Assembly: GCF_905147365.1 (NCBI RefSeq)
Contig: NC_056428.1
Location: forward strand, 28,178,001-28,242,000
Length of the DNA: 64,000 bases
DNA from: Aricia agestis
Taxonomy: Eukaryota; Arthropoda; Insecta; Lepidoptera; Lycaenidae
Direction of reading: 5' to 3'
The notes under the pieces were generated by a model. The model was not told where the DNA came from. It made no database searches and was given only the letters and a program-made list of their open reading frames with translations. The position numbers and the translations under genes are program-made. Of this stretch, positions 52,724 through 55,700 are shown one piece after another; positions within the stretch are counted from its first letter, which is position 1, and the number at the start of each line of letters is the position of its first letter.

Positions 52724-55700
52724 GTCAGACAGACAGTCAGACGGACAGACAGTCAGACGGACAGACGGACAGACGGACAGAAGTACAGACGGACAGACAA
52801 CGAAGTCTTAGTAGGTAATAGGGTCCCGTTTTTACCCTTTGGGTACAGAACCCTAAAAATGACCCGTTTAAGCACAGCTTATTAAATAAACTATTTTACT
52901 TCCTTATGACCTTCTAAATTCTAGAATCTAGTTAAGACAGGGATATCAGACAGTTGATGGTATAATTATTATTTATTACAATGAACAGAACACTATAAAG
53001 TATAGTTATAGATCTAAGATCAAAATACTTTCATTGAACCGAGTAACGGAGCTCTCTGATGGAATTTTCTAGAAATTTAATACTTGTTTTATTTTACCAT
53101 GGCATGGTATTATGTTGTGTTATCAGCCTTTGTTCTCATTATGGCGCCTAAATCTGTTAATACTTTATCTTTTGTCTAAAAGTTGTGGAGAAAGCTATTA
53201 CTATCCTTAATAGAATCTTTAGTTGCTATTTCCTTACGAGCCCATTGTTTGTAATACGGCAAGAGAAAATTATAATTTTACCACCAATATATGTTACGCT
53301 CAAAGACCGAAATCGCACAATGGGCGAAAAAAGGGCTCACAACGCGTTGTGGTCACAGTGAAACAGCCACGACGCGAAATTCGCGTCGTGGCTCTAATGA
53401 AAACGGCCACGACGCGTTCTGGCAATCACAAAAAGACCATAACGCGAAATTCAAGTCGTGGCTGATATGCTATTCGTTTTTCTTGATTTGTTCTTGATTG
53501 ATTAATTGTCCATAGGTATGGAATCGTCCATAGGTATGGAAGATTATATTTGAATTACCACGCGTACTACAAAATATTTTCTCTTTTACTAAATTACTGC
53601 ATAACGTGTTTATCATAAATAATAATTTATAAAATATCCATAATTCCATACTATACGTACTAATATTATTACTAGAGCGTATGTCTGGCGCAACGTAGTT
53701 GCGGGCATCAACTAGTAGTATTATATTTAAATTATATAAATAAAAATAAAACTATTTTTTTTATAATTTATTAAGATCAGATTACCTTATATTTAAAAAA
53801 AAAACAACAAACAATAACACGTTGCGCCAGACAGACAGACAGTAATAATATTAGCACGGATATTATGGAACTATGGATATTTTCAAATAATAATCATAAA
53901 CACGTTATGCAGTGATTTAGTAAAAGAAAAAATATTTTGTAGTACGCGTGGTAATTTAAATATAATCTTCCATACCTATGGACGATTAATCAATCAAGAA
54001 CAAATCAAGAAAAACGAATAGCATATCAGCCACGACACGAATTTCGCGTTATGGTCTTTTTGTGATTGCCAGAACGCGTCGTGGCCGTTTTCATTAGAGC
54101 CACGACGCGAATTTCGCGTCGTGGCTGTTTCACTGTGGCCACAACGCGTTGTGAGCCATTTTTTCGCTCATTGAAAGATTTCGGTCTTTGAGCGTAACAT
54201 ATATAATTATATTATATTACTTAATACGCAAGCGAAAAACTTTGTATCCCTTTTGACGTAAAATGCGGAAACGTAGGTGAATGAAATTTTGCACAGTTAT
54301 AGTTTATATGGTGAAGGAGTGCATCGAGCTAATATTTTTTTTAAATTATGCTTTTATCACACATTTTCTAACAAATAAAACATTACACACACTACAACAC
54401 GCACACTCAAGAAGATCACAGATTTTTGAGTGACAAACCTATACAGTATACATATTAATTATACTCTTTTATTTATGGTTGATTGAAGTCTGCTGACAAC
54501 AAGTTGAGAAATTGAAAATGGATTATAGTTTTTTATCGAATCTTTGACAATGCTTACACGGCCAGTCTGAGATCAGCTAAGTCCCAGAAACGAGAGTTGA
54601 AAAAAAAAAGATAAAGTCAATATTTTTTTACAAATTAAACGTAGTAGTCCTAATGTCGTTGAAACTAAGGCCGAATTTCGACCGTTGGGCGATCTCTAGT
54701 AATTATTATTATAACATATTAACTTATTTGCATTTTGCACCCGTATACGTATGTCTGTCGGCTGTCATCGTTACAAAGACGTATAATATTGATAAATAAA
54801 TAATAATAAGACAAGGACATTAATTTTTTTAGCTTAAATTGTGGATTACAATATTTAAAAACTTTAATATTAATTAATAAAATATGTTTTAATAAAACAT
54901 GCGAATTCTCGATTTGAAGATAAATTGCAGAAGCCTGAAGAGTGAAGCTGTTGATAGAGCGAGGTAAAGTTTTTAATGAGTTTGAGTATTCGTAATAGGA
55001 TTGTCATAAGTTTTTATTGTGCACCCGTTTTGTCCTTGTGGGGATTTACAACGCGTTCTTTAATATTAAAACAAAACATGGCGTTTGAAATTTATTTCAC
55101 AACCGGCTGTTACCCGCGGTATTACCCGAGGTTTATTAGGGAAAATAAATTATTGTGATATTTTCATAGACTAAAAAAAGCCTATGTGATCCGGGGTATC
55201 CACTAACTCCATACTAAATTTTATTACAATCGCTCCAGACGTTTAGATGTGAAGAAGTAACAAACATACAAACTTTCGCCTTTATACAGTGTGTTAGTGT
55301 AACAACCGTTGTCCTTGAAACCATCAAATGAGCCCGTCAAAATGAACAACTTTTTCTACGAGAACAATGCTGGGAACTCAAAAAAATCCGTGTTCATACC
55401 CTTCGATCAAATATTCTTTGATTGAAGGTCATATCCATACAAATTGTCGATCATCCGTATGGGTATGAAGACGGCATTTTTTTTGAGTTCCCAGCATTCT
55501 TCTTATAGAAAAAGTTGTGCATTTTGACGGGCTCGTTTGATGGTTTCAAGGACAACGGTGTTTACACTAACACTCTGTATAATATAATAATATTAGTGTG
55601 ATATTACATATTTTTGTGGCTGCGTTCTAAGCAAACTGAATATCAGCCACTGAAAGTAAGCTTATATTATTATTATTAACTTTTTCGTTTACACCTAACC

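Noticed and set aside
52575..52811. TDRQ-repeat protein
   Set aside because: It is a translation of a (CAGA)n microsatellite within a dispersed repeat.
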